Shown here: piece by piece, positions 1-8,424 of the stretch
Layout of the letters: the number at the start of each line of letters is the position of its first letter
Numbering within the stretch: the first letter of the stretch is position 1
Origin: JAEUOS01 sp965279115
GTDB taxonomy: Bacteria > Pseudomonadota > Gammaproteobacteria > Burkholderiales > JAEUOS01
Assembly (NCBI GenBank): GCA_965279115.1
Contig: OZ257137.1
Location: 6,324,001-6,388,000 of the forward strand
DNA: 64,000 nucleotides
Direction: 5' to 3'
Notes under the pieces: model-generated
Database searches by the model: none
The model's input: the letters and a program-made list of their open reading frames with translations, nothing else
Told to the model about the DNA's origin: nothing
Position numbers and translations under genes: made by a program

Positions 1-1085
1 GAGCGCAGATGCATCAGGAAAAGCACGCAGACCACGGCCACCACGATGAACTCTTCGATCAGCTTGTCCTTAAGGTTGTCGACAGCGCGCTCGATGAGCT
101 GCGATCGGTCGTAGGTTGGCACGATTTCGACGCCGGCCGGCAGGCTGGCCTTGATCTGCTCGAGCTTGGCCTGGACAGCGCGGATGGTCTCCAGCGCGTT
201 CTTGCCGGTTCGCATGACGATGATGCCGGCAGCTACCTCGCCCTCGCCATCGAGTTCGGCGATGCCACGACGCATTTCCGGCCCGACCTGAATCCGTGCC
301 ACATCGCCCAGGCGCACCACCACGCCCTCGTTCGAGGCCGAAAGCGGGATGTTGCGAAAATCCTCCAGGCTCGCCAGGTAGCCGCGCGAGCGCACCATGT
401 ATTCGGTCTCGGCGAGTTCGATAACGGCGCCGCCTGCTTCCTGATTGGCGCCGCGAATCGCATCGAGCACCCTGGCGTGCGTGATGCCATGGGCACGCAG
501 GCGGTTCGGGTCAATCAGGACCTGGTACTGGCGGACCATGCCACCGAGGCTCGCCACTTCGGCGACATTGGGCACGGACTTCAATTCGAACTTCAGAAAC
601 CAGTCCTGCAACGCACGCAACTGCCCCACATCATGGCGACCGGTGCGGTCCACCAGCGCGTATTCGTAGATCCAGCCCACCCCGGTGGCATCCGGGCCGA
701 TCGCGGCACTGGCCCCGGGCGGCAGTTTGGCCTGCACCTGGTTGAGATACTCCAGCACCCGCGAGCGCGCCCAGTACAGGTCGGTGCCATCCTCGAAAAG
801 GACATAAACGAACGAATCGCCAAAGAACGAATAGCCGCGCACCGTCTTCGCGCCCGGTACCGACATCATGGTGGTGGTAAGCGGGTAGGTGATCTGGTTC
901 TCGACCAGTTGCGGCGCCTGCCCCGGATAGGACGTGCGGATGATGACCTGCACGTCCGAGAGGTCCGGCAAGGCATCCAGCGGCGTGCGTGCCAGCGACC
1001 ACAGGCCGCCACCAACCAGGAGCAGTGTGACCATCAGCACGAGAACGCGATTACCGACCGACCAGCGGATGAGGGCGGCAATCAC
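1..1085 (-). CDS. cusA: CusA-type heavy-metal RND efflux permease, 3' end beyond the window
   Basis: This is the first ~361 residues of an inner-membrane resistance-nodulation-division pump of the CusA/CzcA (HME-RND) family, which exports Cu(I)/Ag(I) or divalent cations from the periplasm with a CusB adaptor and CusC outer-membrane channel. The frame opens with GTG at 1085-1083, sharing a GTGA overlap with the cusB stop, so the two are translationally coupled. The product begins with a cytoplasmic stretch and TM1 (about residues 9-27), followed by a long periplasmic porter segment containing GTDLYWARSRVLEYLNQVQ, and a second hydrophobic stretch appears near residue 340. CusA identity rests on the neighbours (copper ATPase, CusF domain on CusB). 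The metal-binding methionines lie outside the window, so the substrate is inferred. Confidence 0.9.
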   Translation of the reverse strand, partial: MIAALIRWSVGNRVLVLMVTLLLVGGGLWSLARTPLDALPDLSDVQVIIRTSYPGQAPQLVENQITYPLTTTMMSVPGAKTVRGYSFFGDSFVYVLFEDGTDLYWARSRVLEYLNQVQAKLPPGASAAIGPDATGVGWIYEYALVDRTGRHDVGQLRALQDWFLKFELKSVPNVAEVASLGGMVRQYQVLIDPNRLRAHGITHARVLDAIRGANQEAGGAVIELAETEYMVRSRGYLASLEDFRNIPLSASNEGVVVRLGDVARIQVGPEMRRGIAELDGEGEVAAGIIVMRTGKNALETIRAVQAKLEQIKASLPAGVEIVPTYDRSQLIERAVDNLKDKLIEEFIVVAVVCVLFLMHLR

Positions 1086-2563
1086 GGCTTGCCTCCGGCA
1101 GGCAGGGTCATGACATGCTGCAGCACGAAATCATCCCCCTGTTGCACGAATTCGAAATGAATCCGCGCGCCCACCTTCAGGTCCTTGGGCGCCCCACCCG
1201 GCGGAGGCTTGAAGCCCATGGTCATGGCCCCCCATTTGAGCGCCGGGATCGGACCATGCGAAATGGTCAATCCGTCCTTGTCCATCGCCTCGACCCGGCC
1301 TTCAGCGGAGTAGCTCACCGGCGTGGGCGCCTTGGGCGCGGCGGTATCCAGCCGGGCCAGACCGGATTTGAGGCTGGCTTCGGAGTCGAGCAGGAACTGG
1401 CCCGAGGCAACGACCTTCTGCCCTTCCGCGAGGCCGGACCTGATCTCCACGTCTGCGCCGGACTCACGCCCCAACTGGACCTCGACAGGACTGTATTTCC
1501 CGCCTTCTGAGGCGACGATGACGACACTGCGCTTTCCGGTCGTGATCACCGCCTCCTGCGGTACCACCAGCACCTGTACATTGCCGGCCTCTTTGACGGC
1601 AACACGCACAAACATGCCGGGCTTGAGCAGCAGGCCGGGATTCGGCAGTTCCACCCGCACCTTGAGCGCGCGGGTGGCGGCATCGACGTCGGGAAGAATT
1701 GCCGACACCTTGCCCGCGATGACACTCGTCGCGCCGGCGGCACGTACCTCGGCACTGGCGCCGGGGCGCACCTGCGCTGCCTGGGCTTCCGGCAAACTGG
1801 CGAGCACCCATATCGAGCTCAGGTCGACGATGCGGAACAAGGTCATGCCGGGCGAGACCATGGCACCTTCCCTGACACCGAGTTCAGCCACCACCCCGGA
1901 TACCGGCGCCGTCAGGGTGAAGCGTGACTGCGCCTGGCCGGACAGCTCGGCGGCGGCCACCACGCCATCCGGGATGGAAAGCAGCCGCAACCGTGCCCGT
2001 GCGGCTTCGACCAGGGGTTGCCCGACTTGTGCGCGCCGCACGCCGAGATACTCCTCAAGCGCCGCAGCCCAGTCCGGCGCATGGAGGGTTGCCAGTGGCT
2101 GGCCCTTTCTGACCGGGTCAAGCACTGCGCGGACGTGGAGCTTTTCGACGAAGCCGGTGACACGCGACTGCACCACTTCGGTTGCCCGCTCATTGGGCGC
2201 GACCACTCCTGTCAGGTCCAGGCCATTGGACAACGCGGCCTTGCGTACCAGCACGGTCCGAATGCCGAGGTTCTGGGCCACGCCGGCGCTCACGCTAACG
2301 CCGGCGCCGGTGGATTCATCCGCATAGACAGGCACGAGCTGCATGTCCATGTACGGCGACTTGCCGGGCTTGTCGAATCTGGAGGTGGGCACCATCGGAT
2401 CGTGCCAGTAGAGGATTTTCCGGCCTGTCTTGGGGTCGACCTGTGGATCGACAGGCGCAGCCGCCGGCAACGCCGCGGGGTGGCGCATGCCCAGTTGGTA
2501 GGCACCAGCCGCGATGAGAGCGCCGCCCACAAGCGCCACGGACACCAGGGTGACGGTTTTCAT
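1082..2563 (-). CDS. cusB: CusB-type periplasmic adaptor with fused metal-binding domains
   Basis: This 493-residue membrane-fusion adaptor links the RND pump to the outer-membrane channel. Residues 5-25 are a hydrophobic anchor or signal. Residues ~50-80 (YWHDPMVPTSRF, PGKSPYMDMQLVPVY) form the heavy-metal-binding domain typical of CusB. The centre is the HlyD-like barrel and hairpin region. The C-terminus (about 415-490) resembles CusF, with KWGAMTMGF matching the W/M/M copper(I) site of that chaperone. In E. coli CusF is a separate protein, so here chaperone and adaptor are joined. It overlaps cusC by ATGA and cusA by GTGA, giving a tight cusC-cusB-cusA unit. Domain calls are by eye. The family assignment is secure. 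Confidence 0.94.
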   Translation of the reverse strand: MKTVTLVSVALVGGALIAAGAYQLGMRHPAALPAAAPVDPQVDPKTGRKILYWHDPMVPTSRFDKPGKSPYMDMQLVPVYADESTGAGVSVSAGVAQNLGIRTVLVRKAALSNGLDLTGVVAPNERATEVVQSRVTGFVEKLHVRAVLDPVRKGQPLATLHAPDWAAALEEYLGVRRAQVGQPLVEAARARLRLLSIPDGVVAAAELSGQAQSRFTLTAPVSGVVAELGVREGAMVSPGMTLFRIVDLSSIWVLASLPEAQAAQVRPGASAEVRAAGATSVIAGKVSAILPDVDAATRALKVRVELPNPGLLLKPGMFVRVAVKEAGNVQVLVVPQEAVITTGKRSVVIVASEGGKYSPVEVQLGRESGADVEIRSGLAEGQKVVASGQFLLDSEASLKSGLARLDTAAPKAPTPVSYSAEGRVEAMDKDGLTISHGPIPALKWGAMTMGFKPPPGGAPKDLKVGARIHFEFVQQGDDFVLQHVMTLPAGGKP

Positions 2564-3858
2564 GGTTGTGTTCCCTTGGCGCGCGCCATCGCCGGTTCAA
2601 CGTACGCAAAATTGAGCTGAGCCCATAACCGGGCAGTCTCACGTTCCAGGTCAAGTAGCTGCATGCGGGCCTCGACTTCGGCGCGCCGCGCTTCGAGAAC
2701 GGCAGCCAGACTGCCAGGCCCCGCGCGATAGGCGCCCAAGGCCAGCTCGACCCGCTGGCCTGCCACGGGCAGCAGCGCTGCGGCAAGCCGCTTGCGCCGA
2801 TCAACGAGGCTTTTCCATTCCGCATGTGCCGCGGCAAGTGCTGCTTCGGTTTCGCGGCGCATGTCTTCATGCAGGACATGCGCCTGTTCGAGCTGCGCCT
2901 GCCGGGCGGCGACCTCCCGGTCCTGCTTGTTGGACGCATTGAACGTCAGCGGAATGCTGACCCCAAACGAGACCATGTTGGAATACGCAGGGCCACGCTG
3001 ACTGTAGGCCACTTCCCAGCTCCAGTTGGCACGCTTGTTCGACTGGGCGACAGCCAGGTCGGCCCGGCTGAATTCGCTTTCCGATTCATGCTCCCTGAGC
3101 GCCGGCGCGGCGTCCAGCAGACTTGGCGTTGCCAGGTCGAGCGCCAGCGAATCGACGTCGGGCGCCGCCGCCGGTTCGCGCGCAGCGTCCTTGCCGAGCC
3201 ATCTCCCCAGTGCGATTTGGGCCACCCGCTCCTGTTTGTCCGCCACCATCAACCTGTCGCGCAGTTGCAGCAAGGCGGCGGTGGCCAGTGATGCATCGCC
3301 CACACCCGCCTTGCCGGCACGTATCTGCGAATCCAGGGTACGCAACTGAAGTTCCACCTCCGCTTCAAGAGTTTTGAGCAGTTCACGCGACTTGCCGGCG
3401 TAGTAGCGCTCGAACCAGGCAACAGCGACTTCCTGGCGCAGATTGGCCGTGAGGCGACTGCGGGTCGCCTCCTGGCGCAGGGCCTCGAGTTCCACGCGCC
3501 TACGCAGCAAGTCGCGCTTGTCGGTGGTGACATATTCCTGCATCACCCCGATGCGGCGCATGGTCATGAAGTCGTTGCCGACTTTCCATGCGTCTGGTCC
3601 GTTGGCGGGCAGGTTTTCAACGCCGAAACGTAGGATGGGGTCGGGCAACTGGCCCGCGGCGACGGCCTGTTCGCGTGCCGCGCGGGCGCCGATGGTGGCG
3701 GCATTGAGCGCCGGCGCATTCGACTGTGCGAGGCCCAATGCCTCGTGCAGCGCCAATCGGCCGGGCGACTGCGCCCCCACTTGACTGGCTGACCAAGACA
3801 AAACCACGACCACCATTGCGACGGCGCGTCGATTGAAAGCGAATCTGAATGAAGCCAT
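2560..3858 (-). CDS. cusC: CusC/TolC-family outer-membrane efflux protein
   Basis: This 432-residue outer-membrane factor of the OEP family should form the trimeric exit duct of the Cus pump. The start at 3858 is chosen because GGGAGG lies just upstream and the protein then opens with a basic segment, a hydrophobic core and an Ala-Gln cleavage-type site near residue 30 (ASQVGAQ). Long alpha-helical stretches rich in Ala, Glu, Arg and Leu (for example EATRSRLTANLRQEVAVAWF) are typical of the TolC coiled-coil barrel. A frame extension upstream of this start has no signal character. It is the first gene of the cusCBA block and its stop overlaps the cusB start by ATGA. Confidence 0.92.
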   Translation of the reverse strand: MASFRFAFNRRAVAMVVVVLSWSASQVGAQSPGRLALHEALGLAQSNAPALNAATIGARAAREQAVAAGQLPDPILRFGVENLPANGPDAWKVGNDFMTMRRIGVMQEYVTTDKRDLLRRRVELEALRQEATRSRLTANLRQEVAVAWFERYYAGKSRELLKTLEAEVELQLRTLDSQIRAGKAGVGDASLATAALLQLRDRLMVADKQERVAQIALGRWLGKDAAREPAAAPDVDSLALDLATPSLLDAAPALREHESESEFSRADLAVAQSNKRANWSWEVAYSQRGPAYSNMVSFGVSIPLTFNASNKQDREVAARQAQLEQAHVLHEDMRRETEAALAAAHAEWKSLVDRRKRLAAALLPVAGQRVELALGAYRAGPGSLAAVLEARRAEVEARMQLLDLERETARLWAQLNFAYVEPAMARAKGTQP

Positions 3859-3933
3859 GACAACCTCCCAAGTACAGACGATGGACATCAAGGCAACGCA
3901 TGTCGGTGCGCCGCCACGAGGTACCTGGGAGTG

Positions 3934-4323
3934 TCAAATGTGCAGCCGGCAGCTGCGCGATAGCGGAGGTGGGGAAGTGGCGCGAACGAGCAGCGAGGAC
4001 TGCACGTCGAACGCTGGCAAGATAGCGATCTGGTTGATCGCCGGGCTAACAAAAAGAAGACCCAAGACAGGCTGGAAGTCGAATGAAAGCGTCGAACCGA
4101 CGCTCTGGTGCCCTTGTTGGCAGTACTGGTCGCACAGCACCGGCTGATCGATATCCATATCGGCGCACGGCATACCCGCCATGTCGCCATGCGCTTCCAT
4201 TTGCGGGGCGTCATTCGCCGGCAGCAATCGAGGGCAGGCATACGCCGACAGCACCAGTTGGGAAAAAAGGATTCCCAGGAGTGCAATCCAGGTCGTTAGC
4301 GAGTGGTGGCGCAACTTCATCAT
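3934..4323 (-). CDS. Secreted Cys/Met/His-containing protein of the copper cluster, unknown function
   Basis: This small protein of 129 residues (or 128 from the second Met at 4320) is not assigned to a named family. It has a basic N-terminus, a hydrophobic core and an Ala-Cys region near residue 28 (VLSAYACP), suggesting Sec export or a membrane anchor. The following segment is rich in Met, Asp, His and Cys (HGDMAGMPCADMDIDQ, CDQYCQQGH), plausible metal ligands. A second hydrophobic stretch lies near residues 85-105. It sits 75 bp upstream of cusC on the same strand and probably shares its transcript. Similar short secreted proteins often precede cus operons in betaproteobacteria, but I cannot give it a function. 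Confidence 0.65.
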   Translation of the reverse strand: MMKLRHHSLTTWIALLGILFSQLVLSAYACPRLLPANDAPQMEAHGDMAGMPCADMDIDQPVLCDQYCQQGHQSVGSTLSFDFQPVLGLLFVSPAINQIAILPAFDVQSSLLVRATSPPPLSRSCRLHI

Positions 4324-4576
4324 TCTTGCTTGGCAGCCGTTCTGACTATTCTAGCCTCGAAAGAATGAACGCCGCCCAGGCACCGTTTTGGGCAGAGGCA
4401 ATTATTGTGGTCGAAATTCGAGACGCCCCTCACAGCGTCGACTTCTCACAATTGAACCGTCCGAAGCAGTACACCGGACGCTAAGCACGGAAAGGACGGG
4501 GCATTTGGCGGTCTGTATATCGCTTGCTGAAATTTCGCATGCGAATCGATGCAACACCGGCGCTCCGTGATGCCAA
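4324..4576. promoter_or_regulatory. Intergenic region, probable cus-operon promoter
   Basis: This stretch of about 250 bp lies between the small membrane protein gene and the cus operon, all on the minus strand. It is more AT-rich than its surroundings and holds a perfect 12-bp palindrome TTCGCATGCGAA at 4534-4545 and a small TCGAAATTCGA palindrome near 4411-4421. I see no convincing MerR-type operator or CusR box, so promoter identity is inferred from position only. Confidence 0.35.
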
Positions 4577-4792
4577 CTACTTCCTTCCCGAAATGACCGA
4601 AAGCAGCACGACACCCAGTGCGACGACCAGCAGGGTCGGAAGCCACATCCAGCTGACGCCCCCCATGTGGCCTACCCCCATCATCCCGCCGCTCATCATG
4701 GTTCCGGTCGCCATGCCTCCGCCTAAAATGAGTAACAGCAAGGCAACGACAACAAGCCCGATAACAAGGGCCGTCCTGGTGGCAGCGTCCAT
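4577..4792 (-). CDS. Small Met-rich two-TM membrane protein of the copper cluster
   Basis: This 71-residue protein has two strongly hydrophobic segments (about 8-25 and 52-67) joined by a Gly/Met/His-rich loop (GTMMSGGMMGVGHMGG). The start at 4792 follows AGGAAAT and opens MDAATRTALV. A start 36 bp earlier lacks a clear site. Methionine-rich loops of this kind can coordinate Cu(I), and the location just downstream of the copA-like gene supports a role in copper handling. No named family is recognised, and a function is not proposed beyond that. A terminator-like hairpin separates it from the ATPase gene, so it may be transcribed partly on its own. Confidence 0.7.
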   Translation of the reverse strand: MDAATRTALVIGLVVVALLLLILGGGMATGTMMSGGMMGVGHMGGVSWMWLPTLLVVALGVVLLSVISGRK

Positions 4793-4825
4793 GATGTGAT
4801 TTCCTTTGAGGTATCTAGTGATGAA

Positions 4826-4851
4826 CAAGGCCCGCCGGCGGCGGGCCCTTT
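4826..4851 (-). terminator. Hairpin downstream of the copper ATPase gene
   Basis: GGCCCGCC (4829-4836) and GGCGGGCC (4840-4847) pair perfectly around a 3-nt loop, 10 nt past the ATPase stop codon on the minus strand. The following T run (TTGTT) is weak, so termination may be partial and allow read-through to the small membrane gene. Confidence 0.6.
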
Positions 4852-4857
4852 GACTCG

Positions 4858-7110
4858 CTAAACCTTCATCTGGACGCTGCGCAGTCGCAACGAATTGGCG
4901 ATGACGCTGATGGACGAAAGCCCCATCGCGGCCGCGGCCACTGCCGGTGACAGCAGCGTCCCGAAGAATGGATACAACACGCCGGCTGCAATCGGGATGC
5001 CGGCAACGTTGTAGGCGAACGACAGGAACAGGTTCTGCCGAATGTTGCGCATGGTCGCCTGGGATAGTTGCCTCGCGCGGACAATGCCCATCAGGTCGCC
5101 CTTCAGCAGGGTCACCCCGGAGCTTTCCATTGCCACGTCGGTACCGGTGCCCATCGCAATGCCTACCTCCGCGGCGGCGAGTGCGGGCGCGTCATTGACT
5201 CCGTCCCCCGCCATGGCGACCACCTTGCCTTCGGACTTCAGGCGCTGAACGACTTTGGCCTTGTCCTCCGGAAATACCTCGGCAATCACCTCGTCGATGC
5301 CGAGTTGCTTGCCGACCGCCTCGGCCGTCGTCTTGCCGTCACCGGTCAACATGACAATCCGCACCCCGGCGGCCCGAAGCGACGCAAGCGCGGCCGGCGT
5401 GGTGGCCTTGACCGGGTCGGCGATGGCGACAAAGCCCGCCAAATGTTTGTCAATCCCGACGAAAATGACCGTCGCAGACTTGACCCGAAATCCCTCTGCC
5501 TCGGCAGCCAGTGGCGCGACGTCGATGCCTTGCTCGGACAGGAACTTGGCGCTCCCGCAGACCACGTGGGCGCCATCGACGACGCCGACCACCCCTTTGC
5601 CGGCGGGTGAGTCGAAATCCGTCACGGGCGTCAGCGCGAGTTTCTGTTCCGCAGCCTGCGCCAGGATGGCTGCCGCGAGCGGATGCTCGCTGGCCCGTTC
5701 GACGCTCGCCAGCTTCTGCAGTACTCCCGGCTCGTCGAATCCGGCTGCAGGGCTGACTTTCACCACTTTCGGCCGGCCCTCGGTCAGGGTGCCGGTCTTG
5801 TCGACCACCAGGGTATCGACCTTTTCCATGCGCTCAAGGGCCTCGGCATCGCGGATGAGAACGCCTTGCTGTGCGCCCCGACCCACGCCGACCATGATGG
5901 ACATGGGTGTGGCCAGGCCCAGCGCACACGGGCACGCGATGATGAGGACCGCAACTGATGCAATCAAGGCATACGATGACGCCGGCGCCGGCCCCCATAT
6001 CATCCAGGCGCCGAAGGTCAGGACTGCGGCCGCAATCACCGCCGGCACGAACCAGCCGGCGACCCGGTCCGCCATTCGCTGAATCGGGGCCCGGCTTCTC
6101 TGGGCGGTGGCGACCATGTGGACGATTTGCGACAGGAGCGTATCGGCACCGACCTTTTCCGCGCGCATCACGAAACCGCCGGTCTGGTTGAGCGTTCCTG
6201 CCGTGACCTTCGTGCCGGGCGCCTTTGCCACGGGCATCGCCTCGCCGGTGACCATCGACTCGTCGACCGTGCCCTTGCCTTCCGTCAATTCACCGTCCAC
6301 CGGCACCTTCTCCCCTGGTCGGACGCGCAGCAGTTCGCCGACCTTAATGGTGTCGATTTGTACCGTCTCGTCGGTTCCATCCGTCTTGACTCGCACGGCC
6401 GTCTTTGGCGCCAGGTCGAGCAGGGCGCGGATGGCACCCGAGGTCTTTTCACGAGCACGCAGTTCCAGGACCTGCCCAAGCAGAACCAGCACCGTAATCA
6501 CCGCCGCCGCCTCAAAATAAATGGCGACCGAGCCATCGCTCATGCGCAAATCCGTCGGAAACCATTGCGGCATGAGCGTGCCCACGATGCTGTAGACCCA
6601 GGAGACGCCGGTGCCAAGCGCAATCAGGGTGAACATGTTCAGGCTGCGATTCACAAGCGAGGCCCAGGCCCTGACAAAAAACGGCCAACCGGCCCACAGG
6701 ACAACCGGCGTTGCGAACAACAACTGCACCCAGTTCGAGGTCTGCCCCGCGATGAGGCTGTGCAGGTCGAATACATGGCCGCCCATCTCCAGCGCGAAGA
6801 CAGGCGCAGTCAGCGCCAATGCCACCCAGAAGCGCCGGGACATGTCCCGCAGTTCGGGGCTTTCGCCGGCCTCGCTGGTGGCGACGACGGGTTCCAGGCT
6901 CATCCCACATATCGGGCAGTTCCCGGGACCCATCTGCCGCACCTGCGGGTGCATGGGGCAGGTGTATTCGACGTTTTTCTGCCCTGGTTTAGGCGATACC
7001 GCCCCGGGCGCCGGTTCAGGGCCGGTGTCCATTCCGCGCTTGTCGTGAACCGTACCGGCGTTACGCGCCCCGTGCACCGCAGGGTCATGCGCTTCCAGTG
7101 TGCCGGCCAT
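4858..7110 (-). CDS. copA: Copper-translocating P1B-type ATPase
   Basis: This 750-residue inner-membrane ATPase exports Cu(I)/Ag(I) from cytoplasm to periplasm. The N-terminus has no ferredoxin-like CxxC HMA domain. It carries a heavy-metal-binding domain with CPMHP at 51-55 and CPICGM at 65-70. The catalytic core is complete: TGE at 288-290 (actuator), the transmembrane metal site CPC at 393-395, the phosphorylation site DKTGT at 437-441, SEHP at 474-477 in the nucleotide domain, and GDGVNDAP in the hinge. The missing HMA domain may be supplied in trans by the CxxC protein at 7696-7956. The gene follows the Met-rich periplasmic protein by 12 bp, so they are co-transcribed. Confidence 0.96.
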   Translation of the reverse strand: MAGTLEAHDPAVHGARNAGTVHDKRGMDTGPEPAPGAVSPKPGQKNVEYTCPMHPQVRQMGPGNCPICGMSLEPVVATSEAGESPELRDMSRRFWVALALTAPVFALEMGGHVFDLHSLIAGQTSNWVQLLFATPVVLWAGWPFFVRAWASLVNRSLNMFTLIALGTGVSWVYSIVGTLMPQWFPTDLRMSDGSVAIYFEAAAVITVLVLLGQVLELRAREKTSGAIRALLDLAPKTAVRVKTDGTDETVQIDTIKVGELLRVRPGEKVPVDGELTEGKGTVDESMVTGEAMPVAKAPGTKVTAGTLNQTGGFVMRAEKVGADTLLSQIVHMVATAQRSRAPIQRMADRVAGWFVPAVIAAAVLTFGAWMIWGPAPASSYALIASVAVLIIACPCALGLATPMSIMVGVGRGAQQGVLIRDAEALERMEKVDTLVVDKTGTLTEGRPKVVKVSPAAGFDEPGVLQKLASVERASEHPLAAAILAQAAEQKLALTPVTDFDSPAGKGVVGVVDGAHVVCGSAKFLSEQGIDVAPLAAEAEGFRVKSATVIFVGIDKHLAGFVAIADPVKATTPAALASLRAAGVRIVMLTGDGKTTAEAVGKQLGIDEVIAEVFPEDKAKVVQRLKSEGKVVAMAGDGVNDAPALAAAEVGIAMGTGTDVAMESSGVTLLKGDLMGIVRARQLSQATMRNIRQNLFLSFAYNVAGIPIAAGVLYPFFGTLLSPAVAAAAMGLSSISVIANSLRLRSVQMKV

Positions 7111-7122
7111 GATGCGGGACCG

Positions 7123-7581
7123 CTACTTTGCTTCAGAGGGCACAACGCCCTGACGGTCCATCATCATCTGCATCGACATCTCCATCATCGACATGCGGCG
7201 CTCCATCATGTCGTGTCCTGATGCCACGGCGCCCATCATCATGGAAGGCCTCTTGGCGCCGGCCTTCGGCATGCCGTCCATCGACATGCCCTTTTTCATC
7301 TGGCCCATCATGGACATGCCGTCCTGCATGGCCTTCATATGCTCTTGCATCAGGGCCGCACGTTCTTCAGGCGTCTTGGCTGCCTGCATCTTCTGATGCA
7401 TGTCCTGCATGGTTTTCAACTGCTCATCCACACGGGTCGCCTCCGCTGAAGGTTTCGGGGCAGTTTGTGCCGGATGGTGTGCGCTGTGGTCATCGGACGG
7501 TGTGGCCGCGATGGCAAGGCCAGTCGATACTCCTGACAATGCAAAAAGCGATGCACAAAGGGCGATTTGACGGAGTTTCAT
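7123..7581 (-). CDS. Exported Met/His-rich protein, likely periplasmic copper sponge
   Basis: The start at 7581 follows GGAG and yields 152 residues beginning MKLRQIALCASLFALSG, a Sec signal peptide ending near ...LAIAA (about residue 26). The mature part has HSAHHPAQ, a predicted helical section (EQLKTMQDMHQKMQAAKTPE), and a dense methionine tail (MSMMGQMKKGMSMDGM, MMERRMSMMEMSMQMMM). No catalytic motif is visible. Position between a CopZ-like chaperone and a CopA-like ATPase indicates periplasmic copper binding. It resembles Met-rich hypothetical proteins of metal islands, and no formal family is claimed. Confidence 0.8.
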   Translation of the reverse strand: MKLRQIALCASLFALSGVSTGLAIAATPSDDHSAHHPAQTAPKPSAEATRVDEQLKTMQDMHQKMQAAKTPEERAALMQEHMKAMQDGMSMMGQMKKGMSMDGMPKAGAKRPSMMMGAVASGHDMMERRMSMMEMSMQMMMDRQGVVPSEAK

Positions 7582-7695
7582 GTTGTTTCTCCAAATGCGT
7601 AAATGCGATTTTCGACGGTGCGCCAACGCCTGGCGCGCGTCTGTATGGTGGCGAACGCTGGAGATGCCGCGACCGCGCGCGACGTCTGGGAGATT

Positions 7696-7956
7696 TCAAC
7701 TGCAGCAACAGCCCGAACGTGCCCTTGAGGTAGACGCAGCGGGGACCTTGGTCGCGGCCGACAAAAGCACAGGCGTGTACCCGGCATCGGAAATCGCTTC
7801 GGCAAACTCGGCGTTCGCGAGGGTCGACGCGATCTGGACCTGGTGGGACGCCAACTCGAATTCAAGCGCGGCGTCCGGGTCGGCTGCCTTGACGGCTTTG
7901 GTTATCTGGCCGACACAATGGCCACAGGTCATGTCGTTCACTTGAAAGGTAATCAT
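7696..7956 (-). CDS. Heavy-metal-associated domain protein, CopZ-like copper chaperone
   Basis: This 86-residue cytoplasmic protein is a single HMA (beta-alpha-beta-beta-alpha-beta) domain. It has the Cu(I) site MTCGHC at residues 9-14 and ends in an unusual SGCCCS tail that could add thiol ligands. Copper chaperones of this type hand Cu(I) to CopA ATPases or to copper-sensing regulators. It is the first gene of the copper transcript, about 45 bp downstream of a MerR/CueR-type operator at 8002-8024, which suggests direct copper induction of this gene and the genes after it. The Cys-rich tail is not part of the usual CopZ fold. Confidence 0.9.
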   Translation of the reverse strand: MITFQVNDMTCGHCVGQITKAVKAADPDAALEFELASHQVQIASTLANAEFAEAISDAGYTPVLLSAATKVPAASTSRARSGCCCS

Positions 7957-8001
7957 GGTGTCTTCCTTGCTGGATTGAGAAGCGAGGAATCCACTTTCGA
8001 C

Positions 8002-8024
8002 CTTGACATCATGGGAATGTCAAG
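8002..8024 (-). promoter_or_regulatory. CueR/MerR-type operator-promoter for the copper genes
   Basis: CTTGACAT (8002-8009) and ATGTCAAG (8017-8024) form a perfect inverted repeat with a 7-bp spacer. On the minus strand TTGACA (8018-8023) can act as a -35, with a poor -10 (GAAAGT, 7993-7998) at a 19-bp spacing. Overlong spacing with a dyad inside the spacer is the hallmark of MerR-family activator promoters, and the half-sites resemble CueR boxes. No merR-family gene is visible in this window. Confidence 0.8.
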
Positions 8025-8424
8025 AACATTTAGATAAAACTCTTCCGGTAATTTGCGCCACCGCACGAACAATCCGGATCGAAGCTATTCGCGGATTTGG
8101 CCAAAGATCGATGCACCTCTTCGATTGGTGCCCTTGGTCAACAGTCGGTGAATCGCCCTACTGCGACATCAAAGACGCTGCGTTCGAACAAGGATCCTTC
8201 GCACCGCGTTTCCACAGTCACGGACATGACGCGGCCAGCTGACAGTCCGCCGAATCGCCATGCATGCACGCGGAATCCGCGAAATGAAGCGCGATACTCT
8301 CCGAGGCAAGCAGCGTCCGCCACCGCGATCAACACGATGGCGCGCAACATGCGTAGCTCTTCAACACTTGGACATGGCAATCGGTTCATGGTCAGCAAGG
8401 TGCGAAACAAGCTCCGCGCAAATG
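8025..8424. other. 400-bp stretch without a confident gene
   Basis: Between the copper operator and the ssb gene I find no reading frame with a ribosome-binding site and family resemblance. A 90-codon minus-strand frame (8138-8410) has no recognisable motif. Base composition is less biased than in the neighbouring genes, consistent with a junction between cargo and ICE core. Confidence 0.5.

Noticed and set aside
8138..8410. A 90-codon minus-strand frame between the copper operator and ssb
   Set aside because: No ribosome-binding site near its ATG, no recognisable domain and non-coding-like composition. Treated as intergenic.
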